From the NCBI GenBank assembly GCA_041662605.1, contig JBAZSD010000015.1, positions 1 to 64,000 of the forward strand: a DNA stretch of 64,000 bases, in the 5' to 3' direction. This stretch comes from Desulfomonilaceae bacterium. GTDB lineage: Bacteria > Desulfobacterota > Desulfomonilia > Desulfomonilales > Desulfomonilaceae. A program made the position numbers and the translations under genes. Below, one piece after another: positions 8,961 through 17,334 of this stretch. The notes below the pieces were generated by a model. That model ran no database searches. It saw only the letters and a list, made by a program, of their open reading frames with translations, and was not told the DNA's origin. How positions within the stretch are numbered: position 1 is the first letter of the stretch; each line of letters opens with the position of its first letter.

Positions 8961-9505
8961 TTTTCTCCTGAAAAGGTTCCGCGCGATACCTGGCGTGGCA
9001 AGCTTTGTTAGGGGTCAGTTCTATTTCATTGATCCGACTCGCCGCCAATGAACTGCGAAAGGGTTTAAAGCACTGTTATGAGACTGGGTTCCAAAGAAAT
9101 GTCCACCTTCAGACGAGTTAGAAGTTGTCTTCAGGAATCCAGGATTGATGACTGTCCATTTCCTTGTTTATCGAGGTTAAAGTTCAGCAGACGGAATGTC
9201 AAGATCTACGTTAGGTCTATTAAAGTCTAAAGGCGGCTCCCGGATCTGGACGACCATCAGATTTAACTTACGCAATTTATTACTGCAGATATGTTGCTGA
9301 TTTAATGTGTATTAGTTATATTTGCTTGTCGGTATCGCGAGTTGTAAAGTTCAGTTTGTCTAAATCTATTTTGTGACGTGTATAGACTATGAACCAAAAA
9401 ACAAGATGCAAAAAGTTCAGGGTAAGAGAATAAAAGTCTTTTCAACTCGATGATCTGAAGGGTCCATTCCGCGGTCAATCTAATTAGCCCTGAATCTCAT
9501 GGAAT
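8961..9505. other. 545-base regulatory gap ahead of the methyltransferase cluster
   Basis: No coding frame is supported here. It separates the first methyltransferase gene from the downstream end of the LuxR-type regulator; both are read on the minus strand. It should hold the promoter and regulator sites of the cluster. I looked for a -24/-12 promoter and a cobalamin box and found neither. A TAGTCTATA segment near 9380 on the minus strand is a weak -10 candidate only. Confidence 0.4.
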
Positions 9506-11917
9506 TTATGCCAGATCAATTTTTTTCAAGTGGCTCGCCAAATTCCGGTCCTTTCGGTCTATACCGAGCTTTTTTCGAATCGAAATCCGCTGAAGACGAA
9601 TGGTGTCAGGGCTCTTATCGAGAATGAAAGCAATCTGTTCACTAGTTTTACCCAAGCGTATCAACTGCGCTACCTCCAATTCTTTCTCAGTCAATCTGGG
9701 GGAGTGGTCTGTTTGTTCCACCTTCCTTGTTTCCGGAGCTGTCCCCAGTTCCTGGAGTAGAAGGCTAACTTGTGTTTCCACGGCCTGTGGCTTGTTTTTA
9801 GCCTCAAGAATCCGGAATAAGCGATCGTTGATTCTGTGCGACAGATCACCTACTACTCTTTCACAGGCCATTATTCTTTCCGTTTCGGCGTGACGCAGGA
9901 GGGTATTGAGAGCCAGATTTTTTTCCTGAAGCTCTTGACTTTTTACTGTGAGACGCTCTTCAAGACGCTTGCGCTCAGTAAGGTCGTGACTGAGACCTAC
10001 GGTTCCGTATACGACACCCTGATCATCTTTGAGCAATGCAAAGACTGAAATGGCGACGCCTCGTGTTCCATCCTTTCTTATAAACTGATATTCGCCCTTC
10101 CAAACGTCTCCATCACGAAGGACATCTCGGGACTGTTGCTTCATTTGACCGCCATCGGAGTTTTGTGTCAGCAAATACGCCGAACGTCCAAGAATCTGCC
10201 CTTTGGTGTATCCGAACATGCGTTCGCTGGCAGGATTCCAGTCAATGATGTTTCCCTCCAGATCAGTAACGATGATAGCCTCATCCATGTAAGAAAATAT
10301 GTGGCGGTAGTGTTTAAGTTCAGCTTCCTCGTTGCGAATAGCCGTAACATCTTGAAAAAATAAAGCCACTCCATCGCCCACTTTCCCGAACCAAAACCGA
10401 ACCAGAGCTTCACCGGTATCCTTTGGATTCAAATTCATCCGAATCTCGAAATTTTTCTGTTCTCCCGTCTCAGTAACTTCACACGCTGATTCGAAAAGCG
10501 TTTTCATTTTCACCGGGTCTTTAAAAATTTTTCTAAAAGACATTCCTGGGCGGAAATCTTCATTGAGGTTCACAGCCCTAATTCCGGCCGGGTTCATTCT
10601 TGAGCATTGAAAGTCCAGAATCACTCCATCCCGGTTCCTTATAGCCTGGATCAACAGAAAAGGTCGTGGAATTTCGTTCAGGGTCTTTTCTGCGAAAGCT
10701 TTATCCGATTGATTCTCAACTGCATCGAAACAAAGATCTTCCCTCGGGACCACCACAGAAAAAACAGCGAATTTTTCTCTTGTTCCAGTGGGTATTCGCT
10801 CTACGAAGGAGTGTTCCATCAGGCGCCGACCGGGCAACCCCATTGGACTGAATCCGTTTGGCATTGACGTGGAACCTGACGCTAGATTCTCCAAAAGTCC
10901 CTGCCACGATTGCGCCGTCTCTCTGGGTATCGGCAAGTCTTGCACTTTCTTGTCCAGGATGTCCTGGACAGTGAGATTCAGGGAAAACGCCCGGTTTAAA
11001 ATATCCACAGCCGGTGTAGAAATTTTGACGAACCCTTTTTCCGGAAGATACGAGTAAAGAGCGCAATGACCTGAGTTAACCAAAAGTTCATATTCTCTGG
11101 CTGCGCCAATTTCCAGAGGATCGAAAAAAAGCATCACTATCTGCCTGGCCTGACCGAAGTTGTCCAGCAAGACCACCGCCGTCATGGACAGAGTTAAAAT
11201 TGGTCCATCTTTCCGTTTGATCATGAGACGCATGTTTTCACGTCCAGTCTTTTTTGACCAAAACATGGCTATCGAATCCAGAAGCGTCTGAACGGTTTCA
11301 TGATCGAAAAGAACAGCGTTCGTCCATACCTGAATGTGAGCAAGTTCTTCAATTGAATACCCGGTCAAGCGTTCGGCTTCTTCGTTGTAGGACGTGAAAA
11401 AACCGTCACGGCGCATACTAATCATTCCGAGACAATTCTGTCTGGCCAGAAGCGTCAGAACCGCTTCAGTGCTTGTCCTGGACATTCCGATATTGTCACC
11501 GATGCCACGACAGAGTTGATCATAATCTTGTTTGGCCTCCACCATTTCTTGAAGTTTGGCCACGCATGAAATAAGCGTATCCGAACTAAACGACTCGTCC
11601 AGAATGATTGGCCTATAATACCTTGGCAAAGTCAGATTGCCCCAGGCGAGTCCGGGATAGCCAAGAATAATTATTTCTATCAAAGGATTTATCTGCTTTA
11701 TCCCCGTGGCCAGGGTAGCCAGCTCCATTTCGGTATTGCCAGCGTCAATTATCACAATGAGGTGTTCGCTGGGCTTCCTGGCTAGGATATTGAGAGCTTC
11801 CACAGCCTCGGACGCTATATTTACGGAAAGTTGATCCAGCTCAGCTTCAAGCGTTTTTCGAGCGGACTCCGCCGTTTCAGCGGAGGACCCGATCCACAAC
11901 AGACGAGCACTTGACAT
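9506..11917 (-). CDS. multi-PAS LuxR-type transcriptional regulator
   Basis: An 803-residue soluble regulator. Residues 1-130 resemble a degenerate receiver-like fold (VIIDAGNTEME near residue 55). PAS-like domains follow at about 160-270, 405-520 and 530-655; the last is the clearest, with DLEGNIIDWNPASERMFGY. A coiled segment leads to a C-terminal LuxR helix-turn-helix at about 735-800 with LTEKELEVAQLIRLGKTSEQIA and SPDTIRLQRISIRKKLGI. It has no histidine-kinase core, so it probably senses a ligand or redox state directly. It lies upstream of the methyltransferase cluster in the same orientation, which suggests it controls that cluster. Confidence 0.85.
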   Translation of the reverse strand: MSSARLLWIGSSAETAESARKTLEAELDQLSVNIASEAVEALNILARKPSEHLIVIIDAGNTEMELATLATGIKQINPLIEIIILGYPGLAWGNLTLPRYYRPIILDESFSSDTLISCVAKLQEMVEAKQDYDQLCRGIGDNIGMSRTSTEAVLTLLARQNCLGMISMRRDGFFTSYNEEAERLTGYSIEELAHIQVWTNAVLFDHETVQTLLDSIAMFWSKKTGRENMRLMIKRKDGPILTLSMTAVVLLDNFGQARQIVMLFFDPLEIGAAREYELLVNSGHCALYSYLPEKGFVKISTPAVDILNRAFSLNLTVQDILDKKVQDLPIPRETAQSWQGLLENLASGSTSMPNGFSPMGLPGRRLMEHSFVERIPTGTREKFAVFSVVVPREDLCFDAVENQSDKAFAEKTLNEIPRPFLLIQAIRNRDGVILDFQCSRMNPAGIRAVNLNEDFRPGMSFRKIFKDPVKMKTLFESACEVTETGEQKNFEIRMNLNPKDTGEALVRFWFGKVGDGVALFFQDVTAIRNEEAELKHYRHIFSYMDEAIIVTDLEGNIIDWNPASERMFGYTKGQILGRSAYLLTQNSDGGQMKQQSRDVLRDGDVWKGEYQFIRKDGTRGVAISVFALLKDDQGVVYGTVGLSHDLTERKRLEERLTVKSQELQEKNLALNTLLRHAETERIMACERVVGDLSHRINDRLFRILEAKNKPQAVETQVSLLLQELGTAPETRKVEQTDHSPRLTEKELEVAQLIRLGKTSEQIAFILDKSPDTIRLQRISIRKKLGIDRKDRNLASHLKKIDLA

Positions 11918-12055
11918 ACGATGACCTTTAAGTATAGTTGACTTGACGTTTCAAAGAGTCTGCACAATTGTTAAGCGGAATCGCGGTTGCCTTTTTAGCT
12001 GGACTCACGAATTAATATTATCACGAAACCCTCTTTCTTTTGAAGTAGGTCGTTC

Positions 12056-12583
12056 ATGGATGGGCCGGGCAAAATACAGGTGTTCACGGGCGAAGGAAAG
12101 GGAAAAACTACAGCGGCTGTAGGGTTAGCTGTTCGCGCAATCGGCAGAGGTTTCAGGGTTTTCATGGTTCAATTCCTCAAGGCTCCTGATACGTCAGGAG
12201 AGCAGATCGCTTTGAAATCCTTGGCGCCTATGATCACTATCAAACCCATGGGTAGAAAGGGTTTCATATTCGAGCGAGGATGTGAGCCCAGGGATGTGGA
12301 AATGGCCAAACAGGCTTTAGCGGAAGCTCGTTCAGCCATGTTGAGCGGGGAAGTTGATATGATCATCCTGGATGAGGTAAACATAGCCGAGAATTTGGGC
12401 TTAATCGATATCCAGGAGGTTTTGGATCTCATGAATTCGAAACCTGATAACGTGGAATTGGTCCTTACAGGACGTTATGCCCACCCAGAAATAATAAATC
12501 GCGCCGATGTCGTCCTTGAAATGAAAAAGATCAAACATCACTTTGACAAAGGCGTCAGGGCTCGTAACGGAATTGAGTATTAG
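12056..12583 (+). CDS. cobO: corrinoid adenosyltransferase, CobO/BtuR type
   Basis: A 175-residue P-loop protein that transfers the adenosyl group of ATP to cob(I)alamin or cobyrinate diamide. It has IQVFTGEGKGKTTAAVGLA at residues 7-25, VQFLKAP near residue 40, and the acidic segment MIILDEVNIA near residue 103. Its length matches short CobO proteins. It is transcribed divergently from the PAS-LuxR regulator across a 138-base gap. Its presence beside a corrinoid methyltransferase cluster fits corrinoid supply, although the methyltransferases themselves do not need an adenosyl ligand. Confidence 0.92.
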   Translation: MDGPGKIQVFTGEGKGKTTAAVGLAVRAIGRGFRVFMVQFLKAPDTSGEQIALKSLAPMITIKPMGRKGFIFERGCEPRDVEMAKQALAEARSAMLSGEVDMIILDEVNIAENLGLIDIQEVLDLMNSKPDNVELVLTGRYAHPEIINRADVVLEMKKIKHHFDKGVRARNGIEY

Positions 12584-12640
12584 AACCTCATCATGCGGCG
12601 TTCCTTTCGGAACAACACGACCCCAACTAATTTCAATGGT

Positions 12641-13063
12641 CTAAATCGATTTTTCCCAACCTTGTCCAAAGTCCGCAAGCGGCCTGACATCCGTAACTTC
12701 AAAAGTCAATGCGGCGTGTATCATTTTTTTGGCTGCCTCAGGCCCGACTTTTTCAGCAATCGCCGCCCTTATCTGATCGAGTTTTTGCCCGGAAGTTTCA
12801 TGTTCTTTCATTTCCACATAAATACGAACACCTTTCCAATCCGTGACCGCTTTGCCGGGTTCCATAATCAAAAAAACCGCATGAGGGTTCTCAAGAAGAT
12901 TTGAAAATGTCCGGTTTTTCCCCGTACCCATCTGGATGGTTTTTTCGTCGACCATTCGCGGTGATCCAAAATACGCCGAATCAACCTTCCCGTTTTTATC
13001 CACTGTGCTGAGAGTACCCAGTCTGGGTTGTTTGTTGAAATATTCCATAAGCTTTTTGCTCAT
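12641..13063 (-). CDS. pyridoxamine 5'-phosphate oxidase-fold flavoprotein
   Basis: A 140-residue split-barrel protein of the PNPOx-like group. The N-terminal pattern PRLGTLSTVDKNGKVDSAYF, then MVDEKTIQMGTGKNRTFSNL and NPHAVFLIMEP, are typical of this fold, which binds FMN, F420 or haem. Small stand-alone members often act as general flavin reductases, so the substrate is unknown. It lies between cobO and the second DUF2284 gene, facing cobO convergently. Confidence 0.82.
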   Translation of the reverse strand: MSKKLMEYFNKQPRLGTLSTVDKNGKVDSAYFGSPRMVDEKTIQMGTGKNRTFSNLLENPHAVFLIMEPGKAVTDWKGVRIYVEMKEHETSGQKLDQIRAAIAEKVGPEAAKKMIHAALTFEVTDVRPLADFGQGWEKSI

Positions 13064-13166
13064 TGACGCCTCCTGTCATCGTTCATTTATTTTGATAGAT
13101 TCTAATGCGACTATAATTCTCACTCTTGTTTGATGCAAATTTTGAGCCGCTTCTAAATCGACCTGT

Positions 13167-13730
13167 TTAGTCAACAAGGACCATGGTGAACCAGGCCGGC
13201 AACAGACTTCCCGTTTTGTCAAATTCCACCTTGAACCCCAGGGACTCTACAGTCTTGACCACGTCTATTCCTAAACCGTCCATGGATGGTCTAGCCTTTT
13301 CAGGAAATCCGCATGGCTCAGGAAAAGCGCATTCTTCGCACTGGACGCACAAAACCAATGCAAAAGCGAACACAGCCCCATATTCCAAGATTGCTTCTTT
13401 TTCCACTGCCAAAGTTATTTCCTGGGCAGCTTTGGGCTCTGCAGATTTCAGAATTATCGCATTCCGATAGCACTGTAGGGCCTTTTTGAACTCGTCAATA
13501 GAAATGCCTATATTGGGACTGCAAGTCCAGTATTTCCCCCAACGTTTACATCCAAAACGACATTTTAGTATTGAACGCGGGTCAAAAACAATATCGCTGG
13601 CGGCGATAGGCTTTGCGTCCAACGCCCCTCTTGATTTGGCGAACTCTACGAGTTTTTGCAGTGATTGTTCCAAATTCGCTCCATTGAGGCGGCCAATTAT
13701 GTTGAAGGCCGATGTAAAACGCATCGACAT
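13167..13730 (-). CDS. second DUF2284 family Cys-rich protein
   Basis: A 187-residue paralogue of the protein at 1277-1906. The first Cys cluster near residue 57 is CRFGCKRWGKYWTCSP and the second near residue 133 is CVQCEECAFPEPCGFPEKAR. It lacks the double Cys (WCCPP) of the other copy at the end of the first cluster. Its start at 13730 gives MSMRFTSAFN. A decayed TrpD-like fragment lies 33 bases upstream on the same strand. Its role is unknown; metal or iron-sulfur binding is inferred from the Cys pattern. Confidence 0.8.
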   Translation of the reverse strand: MSMRFTSAFNIIGRLNGANLEQSLQKLVEFAKSRGALDAKPIAASDIVFDPRSILKCRFGCKRWGKYWTCSPNIGISIDEFKKALQCYRNAIILKSAEPKAAQEITLAVEKEAILEYGAVFAFALVLCVQCEECAFPEPCGFPEKARPSMDGLGIDVVKTVESLGFKVEFDKTGSLLPAWFTMVLVD

Positions 13731-13763
13731 AATGAGACGGGCCCACCCTGATTTCAGAAACGC

Positions 13764-13973
13764 CTAACCGGGAAGACAACAAAATCCATATTTTTCGAGG
13801 CATCGTTCTGCCTGGGTTAACGGTGAATCCAGGTCAACCCCCAGGATTTCGAAAATGTCGGACGCTCCGGATACACCTGTTACAAGCCTAGCGCCTTTTT
13901 TCGCGACTGTCAAACCGCATGCAGAAGCATTTTGTAACGTATTTTTCTCTTTCGTTACGAACAGGAATATGAT
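13764..13973 (-). pseudogene. remnant of a TrpD-like (anthranilate phosphoribosyltransferase fold) gene
   Basis: An open frame of about 69 codons with no ATG, GTG or TTG start upstream of the conserved part. Its translation runs GLTVAKKGARLV, then GVSGASDIFEILGVDLD, then AERCLEKYGF before the stop. This lines up with the TrpD segment that reads AKHGNRSVSSKSGSADVLEALGVNLD and the following CLEEVGIGFL. Only about 60 residues of a protein normally near 340 remain, and the glycine-rich PRPP loop and both ends are missing. I therefore call it a decayed gene fragment, not a functional enzyme. Confidence 0.6.
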
Positions 13974-14084
13974 TTATGTCTTTTGTCACTCGTGGAAGGG
14001 TCAGGCGTGAGCGCCAGGCCGGTTCCTTTTATTATGAAATATATCGGTTAACTGAATTTCGACTCCTATACCCGGGACATCTCG

Positions 14085-14411
14085 ATGAAGAATTTTATTA
14101 CCTGTATAGTATGCTGTTGTCTCCTCATTGGGTCGGCTTACGCCGAATCTGATTGCTACGTCGTTACTGAGGACGCCTTGATTGCGGATTCCCAACAAAC
14201 ATGGGAGATGGCGAATATGATGCTCAGGAATCAGGAGATGGAAAAACTCACCAGATTATCCTTGGAAGAAAAAATCGCAGTGCTGAAAAAGGGCGAAAAG
14301 ATTCATCTTCTTTCAGCGGGTCCCATACTCAATGAAATTAGAACTGAAAAAGGCCAGAAGAGATGGTTTATTGCTATAGAGGTTGCCAAACCCTGTCCGA
14401 AACAAGACTAA
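14085..14411 (+). CDS. small exported protein of unknown function
   Basis: A 108-residue protein with a clear Sec signal peptide (MKNFITCIVCCCLLIGSAYA, cleavage after AYA). The mature part of about 88 residues begins ESDCYVV, ends with KPCPKQD and is rich in Glu and Lys. The two mature Cys residues could form a disulfide. A helical segment rich in Met and Leu is at about 45-75. No family was recognised. It stands alone upstream of the sensor kinase gene, 175 or more bases away. Confidence 0.65.
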   Translation: MKNFITCIVCCCLLIGSAYAESDCYVVTEDALIADSQQTWEMANMMLRNQEMEKLTRLSLEEKIAVLKKGEKIHLLSAGPILNEIRTEKGQKRWFIAIEVAKPCPKQD

Positions 14412-14604
14412 TTACGGCTTCTGCCTAGAGTCTCGATCCCGTGCTTTCGATCTTCAAGTCAACCTAGCAATTTTTGATCCCACAAAAAATCCTTTACTCA
14501 AGCTGTGCGTTTGTGTTTAGGATTGTTTATATTTGATCTTTTACAGATAACTAAAGGCTATTATCCTCATCTAGCTCGAAGATAACGTGTCGGGGACAAA
14601 TCCG

Positions 14605-16869
14605 ATGCAAGAGGCGTCATCCAAAACTGACATCTATCGTGACATCGTTCTCGGCGTGGCAACGTTCGCGGCTCTGTACATTGTCCGAATGGATAATTAC
14701 CTCTTGTTTCACAGTATCGCAGAACTATTCAGCATCGCCGTTGTCGGGGGAATGTTTGCAGTCACCTGGGCTTCAAGACACGTCCTGAAAAACAACTATC
14801 TTCTTCTTGTCGGAGTCTCTTACCTGTTTGTGGCGGGCTTTGATTTGTTGCATACCCTGGGTTATCAGGGCATGGGAGTGTTCCCACAGTATGGCCCAAA
14901 CCTTTCGCCGCAACTTTGGCTCTGCGCTCGTTCCATAGAGAGCTGCTCCCTGATGATAGCTCCGTTATTTTTGAAACGACGCCTGCGGATTGAAATTCTA
15001 CTTGCGGTTTTGACGGTTCTGTCGGCTCTCCTGCTAGCGTCTATATTTTACTGGAAAATTTTTCCAGTATGTTTCGTCGAAGGTGTTGGGCTCACCCCCT
15101 TCAAGGTCATAGCAGAATACGTCATTTGCGCCATTCTTGTGGTCGCTTTGGTTTTGCTGCTCAAACATAAAGATTCTTTCGACAAGAGGGTTTTGAAACT
15201 GGTGGCCTTGTCGATAATCGTGACCATCGCACAGGAATTGGTATTGACCCGTTATGTTCAAATGTATGACTTCTACAATTTGATCGGGCATTACCTGAAA
15301 ATTGTTTCATTCGTCCTGCTGTACCAGGCGATTGTAGAAACTGGCGTGACCAAGCCCCTTGTTCTTCTTTCCAAGGAAGTGCGGGTCAAGCAGGATCGCC
15401 TGGAAATGGAAAGGAATTTCGTTTCCACAGTTCTTGATACCACTGGAGCGCTGGTAACCGTGCTGGACCCTGCTGGAAGAATAGTGAGATTTAACAGGGC
15501 TTGCGAAGAAGTAACCGGTTATTCTCTCGAAGAGGCTCGGGACTGGTATTTTGGGGATCTCTTCCTGGTCCCTGAACAGGCCTACGAAATAAAGGCCGCT
15601 TTCAGCGAGCTTGAGTCCGGCAGTTCAGTTCATGACCGTGAATATTACTGGTTGAAAAAGAATGGTGGTCTTCGTTTAATTTCGGGGTCATTTACCGCCA
15701 TACGTGACAATGAAGGCCATGTCGAGAATATTATCTGCGCCGGTGTCGATATCACTAAACGCAAACTCGCTGAACAGAAGCTCCAGGAGAGTGAGGAACG
15801 CTATCGAAGGCTGGTTCAGTTTCTGCCTAAAATGATAGGTGTTCATGTCAATAAAAAGTGGGTCTTCATAAACCCAGCCGGGGTGAAACTCCTGGGAGCC
15901 AAGCATGAGAGAGATTTACTCGGAAAGGACGTACTGGAAATAATAAGCCCCGAGTATCGTGAGATCGCTAGATCAAGAGTCGAAGAGATCAAAAACGAAG
16001 GTATACCCACCCCGGAAATTGAGGAGAAATTCATCAGACTTGACGGTGGAATAGTGGATGTGAGCGTGTCAGGGATTCCGATCAATTATCAGGGAGAATC
16101 AGGAATTTTCGTGTTCGCTGAAGACATTTCCGCCAGAAAAAAAGCCGAAGAGGAATTGCGGCGGTCTCACGATGAATTGGAACGTTCCAACGCAGAATTA
16201 GAACAGTTCGCTTATGTAGCCTCACATGATCTGCAGGAACCGTTGCGAATGATATCGAGCTATATGGGGCTTATTGAACGCCGCTACAAGGGAAGACTTG
16301 ACCCGGACGCCGATGATTTTATAGGGTACGCTGTGGACGGCGCAAAACGTATGAAGATGCTAATTAATGACCTGTTGCAATACTCGAGGGTGGGGACTCA
16401 CGGCAAGATGTTTGGGCCAGTTGACTGCGAAAAGCTATTAATTGAGGTCCTCGAACATCTTCAACTGTTGATTGAGGACAACGGCGCCACGATAACTCAT
16501 GACCATCTTCCCACTGTAATCGGGGACGATGTCCAACTTACCCGGTTGTTCCAGAATCTCATCAACAACGCGTTGAAATTCAGGAAGGATGAGCCCCCAT
16601 CGATTCATATTTCCGTGGAACCCAATAACGGCAATTGGCTCTTTTCGTTCCGGGACAACGGCATAGGAGTCGCCCCGAAATTTGCGGATCGAATATTCGA
16701 AATATTTCAGAGGTTGCACGGTAGTGATGAATATCCAGGGACAGGCATAGGTCTTGCTATTTGCAAAAAAGTCGTGGAAAGACACGGAGGACGCATCTGG
16801 GTTCAATCAGAGCCGGACCACGGAGCCACTTTCATTTTCACAATTCCCAGACAGGATTCAGAGTCCTGA
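14605..16869 (+). CDS. MASE3-PAS-PAS membrane sensor histidine kinase
   Basis: A sensor kinase of about 754 residues. The N-terminal 230 residues carry seven or so hydrophobic helices in the MASE3 pattern (for example VAGFDLLHTLGYQGM). Two PAS domains follow at roughly 265-385 and 390-505. The dimerisation/phosphoacceptor helix has YVASHDLQEPLRMISSY near residue 535. The ATPase domain has NLINNALKFR, DNGIGV and GTGIGLAICKKVVERHGG. I chose the ATG at 14605, which has GGGGA eight bases upstream; a GTG at 14587 would add six residues. It is followed by a receiver and a sigma-54 activator on the same strand, the likely phosphorelay partners. Confidence 0.9.
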   Translation: MQEASSKTDIYRDIVLGVATFAALYIVRMDNYLLFHSIAELFSIAVVGGMFAVTWASRHVLKNNYLLLVGVSYLFVAGFDLLHTLGYQGMGVFPQYGPNLSPQLWLCARSIESCSLMIAPLFLKRRLRIEILLAVLTVLSALLLASIFYWKIFPVCFVEGVGLTPFKVIAEYVICAILVVALVLLLKHKDSFDKRVLKLVALSIIVTIAQELVLTRYVQMYDFYNLIGHYLKIVSFVLLYQAIVETGVTKPLVLLSKEVRVKQDRLEMERNFVSTVLDTTGALVTVLDPAGRIVRFNRACEEVTGYSLEEARDWYFGDLFLVPEQAYEIKAAFSELESGSSVHDREYYWLKKNGGLRLISGSFTAIRDNEGHVENIICAGVDITKRKLAEQKLQESEERYRRLVQFLPKMIGVHVNKKWVFINPAGVKLLGAKHERDLLGKDVLEIISPEYREIARSRVEEIKNEGIPTPEIEEKFIRLDGGIVDVSVSGIPINYQGESGIFVFAEDISARKKAEEELRRSHDELERSNAELEQFAYVASHDLQEPLRMISSYMGLIERRYKGRLDPDADDFIGYAVDGAKRMKMLINDLLQYSRVGTHGKMFGPVDCEKLLIEVLEHLQLLIEDNGATITHDHLPTVIGDDVQLTRLFQNLINNALKFRKDEPPSIHISVEPNNGNWLFSFRDNGIGVAPKFADRIFEIFQRLHGSDEYPGTGIGLAICKKVVERHGGRIWVQSEPDHGATFIFTIPRQDSES

Positions 16870-16883
16870 CAAGCGAGGCAGAA

Positions 16884-17333
16884 ATGGACGCCAAGTGTAT
16901 TTTGAAGCCCGTTGAAATACTGTTGATCGAAGACAACCCCGGCGATGTGCGACTTACGGAAGAGGGGCTCAAGGAAGGGAAGATACTCAACAACCTGAGT
17001 GTTGTGAGCAACGGAGTTGAAGCGCTTGCGTTCCTTAGGCGAGAAGGAAAACATACCAAGGCCCCGAGGCCTGAACTTATACTCCTGGACTTGAATTTGC
17101 CAAAAAAGGACGGTCGGGAAGTGCTCGCAGAGATTAAGAACGACGATAATCTCAAGCGTATTCCTGTTGTGATACTGACTTCTTCGGAAGCTGAACAAGA
17201 CATTGTAAAGACCTACAACCTCCACGCGAATTGTTACATCACCAAGCCATTGGAATTGGATCAATTCATAGGAGTGGTAAAAAACATAGAACAGTTCTGG
17301 CTCACCGTCGTAAAACTTCCTCCGAGGGACTGA
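16884..17333 (+). CDS. stand-alone response regulator receiver, Rcp1-like
   Basis: A 149-residue receiver domain with no output domain. The acidic pair IEDN is near residue 16, the phosphoacceptor Asp is in LILLDLNLPKKDG near residue 66, the conserved Ser is in VVILTSSEAEQD and the Lys is in CYITKPLELD. The start at 16884 lies 15 bases after the kinase stop codon. A longer upstream frame overlaps the kinase and has no family content. Such receivers often follow kinases with this type of phosphoacceptor helix. It probably takes phosphate from that kinase and passes it on or acts by protein contact. Confidence 0.92.
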   Translation: MDAKCILKPVEILLIEDNPGDVRLTEEGLKEGKILNNLSVVSNGVEALAFLRREGKHTKAPRPELILLDLNLPKKDGREVLAEIKNDDNLKRIPVVILTSSEAEQDIVKTYNLHANCYITKPLELDQFIGVVKNIEQFWLTVVKLPPRD

Positions 17334-17334
17334 A

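Noticed and set aside
1277..13730. DUF2284 genes as a recent tandem duplication
   Set aside because: The two copies are about 11 kb apart and differ strongly in sequence and Cys pattern, so they are old paralogues.
16761..16883. Extended response regulator start within the kinase gene
   Set aside because: The extra residues are only the kinase tail read in another frame; the receiver fold begins after 16884.
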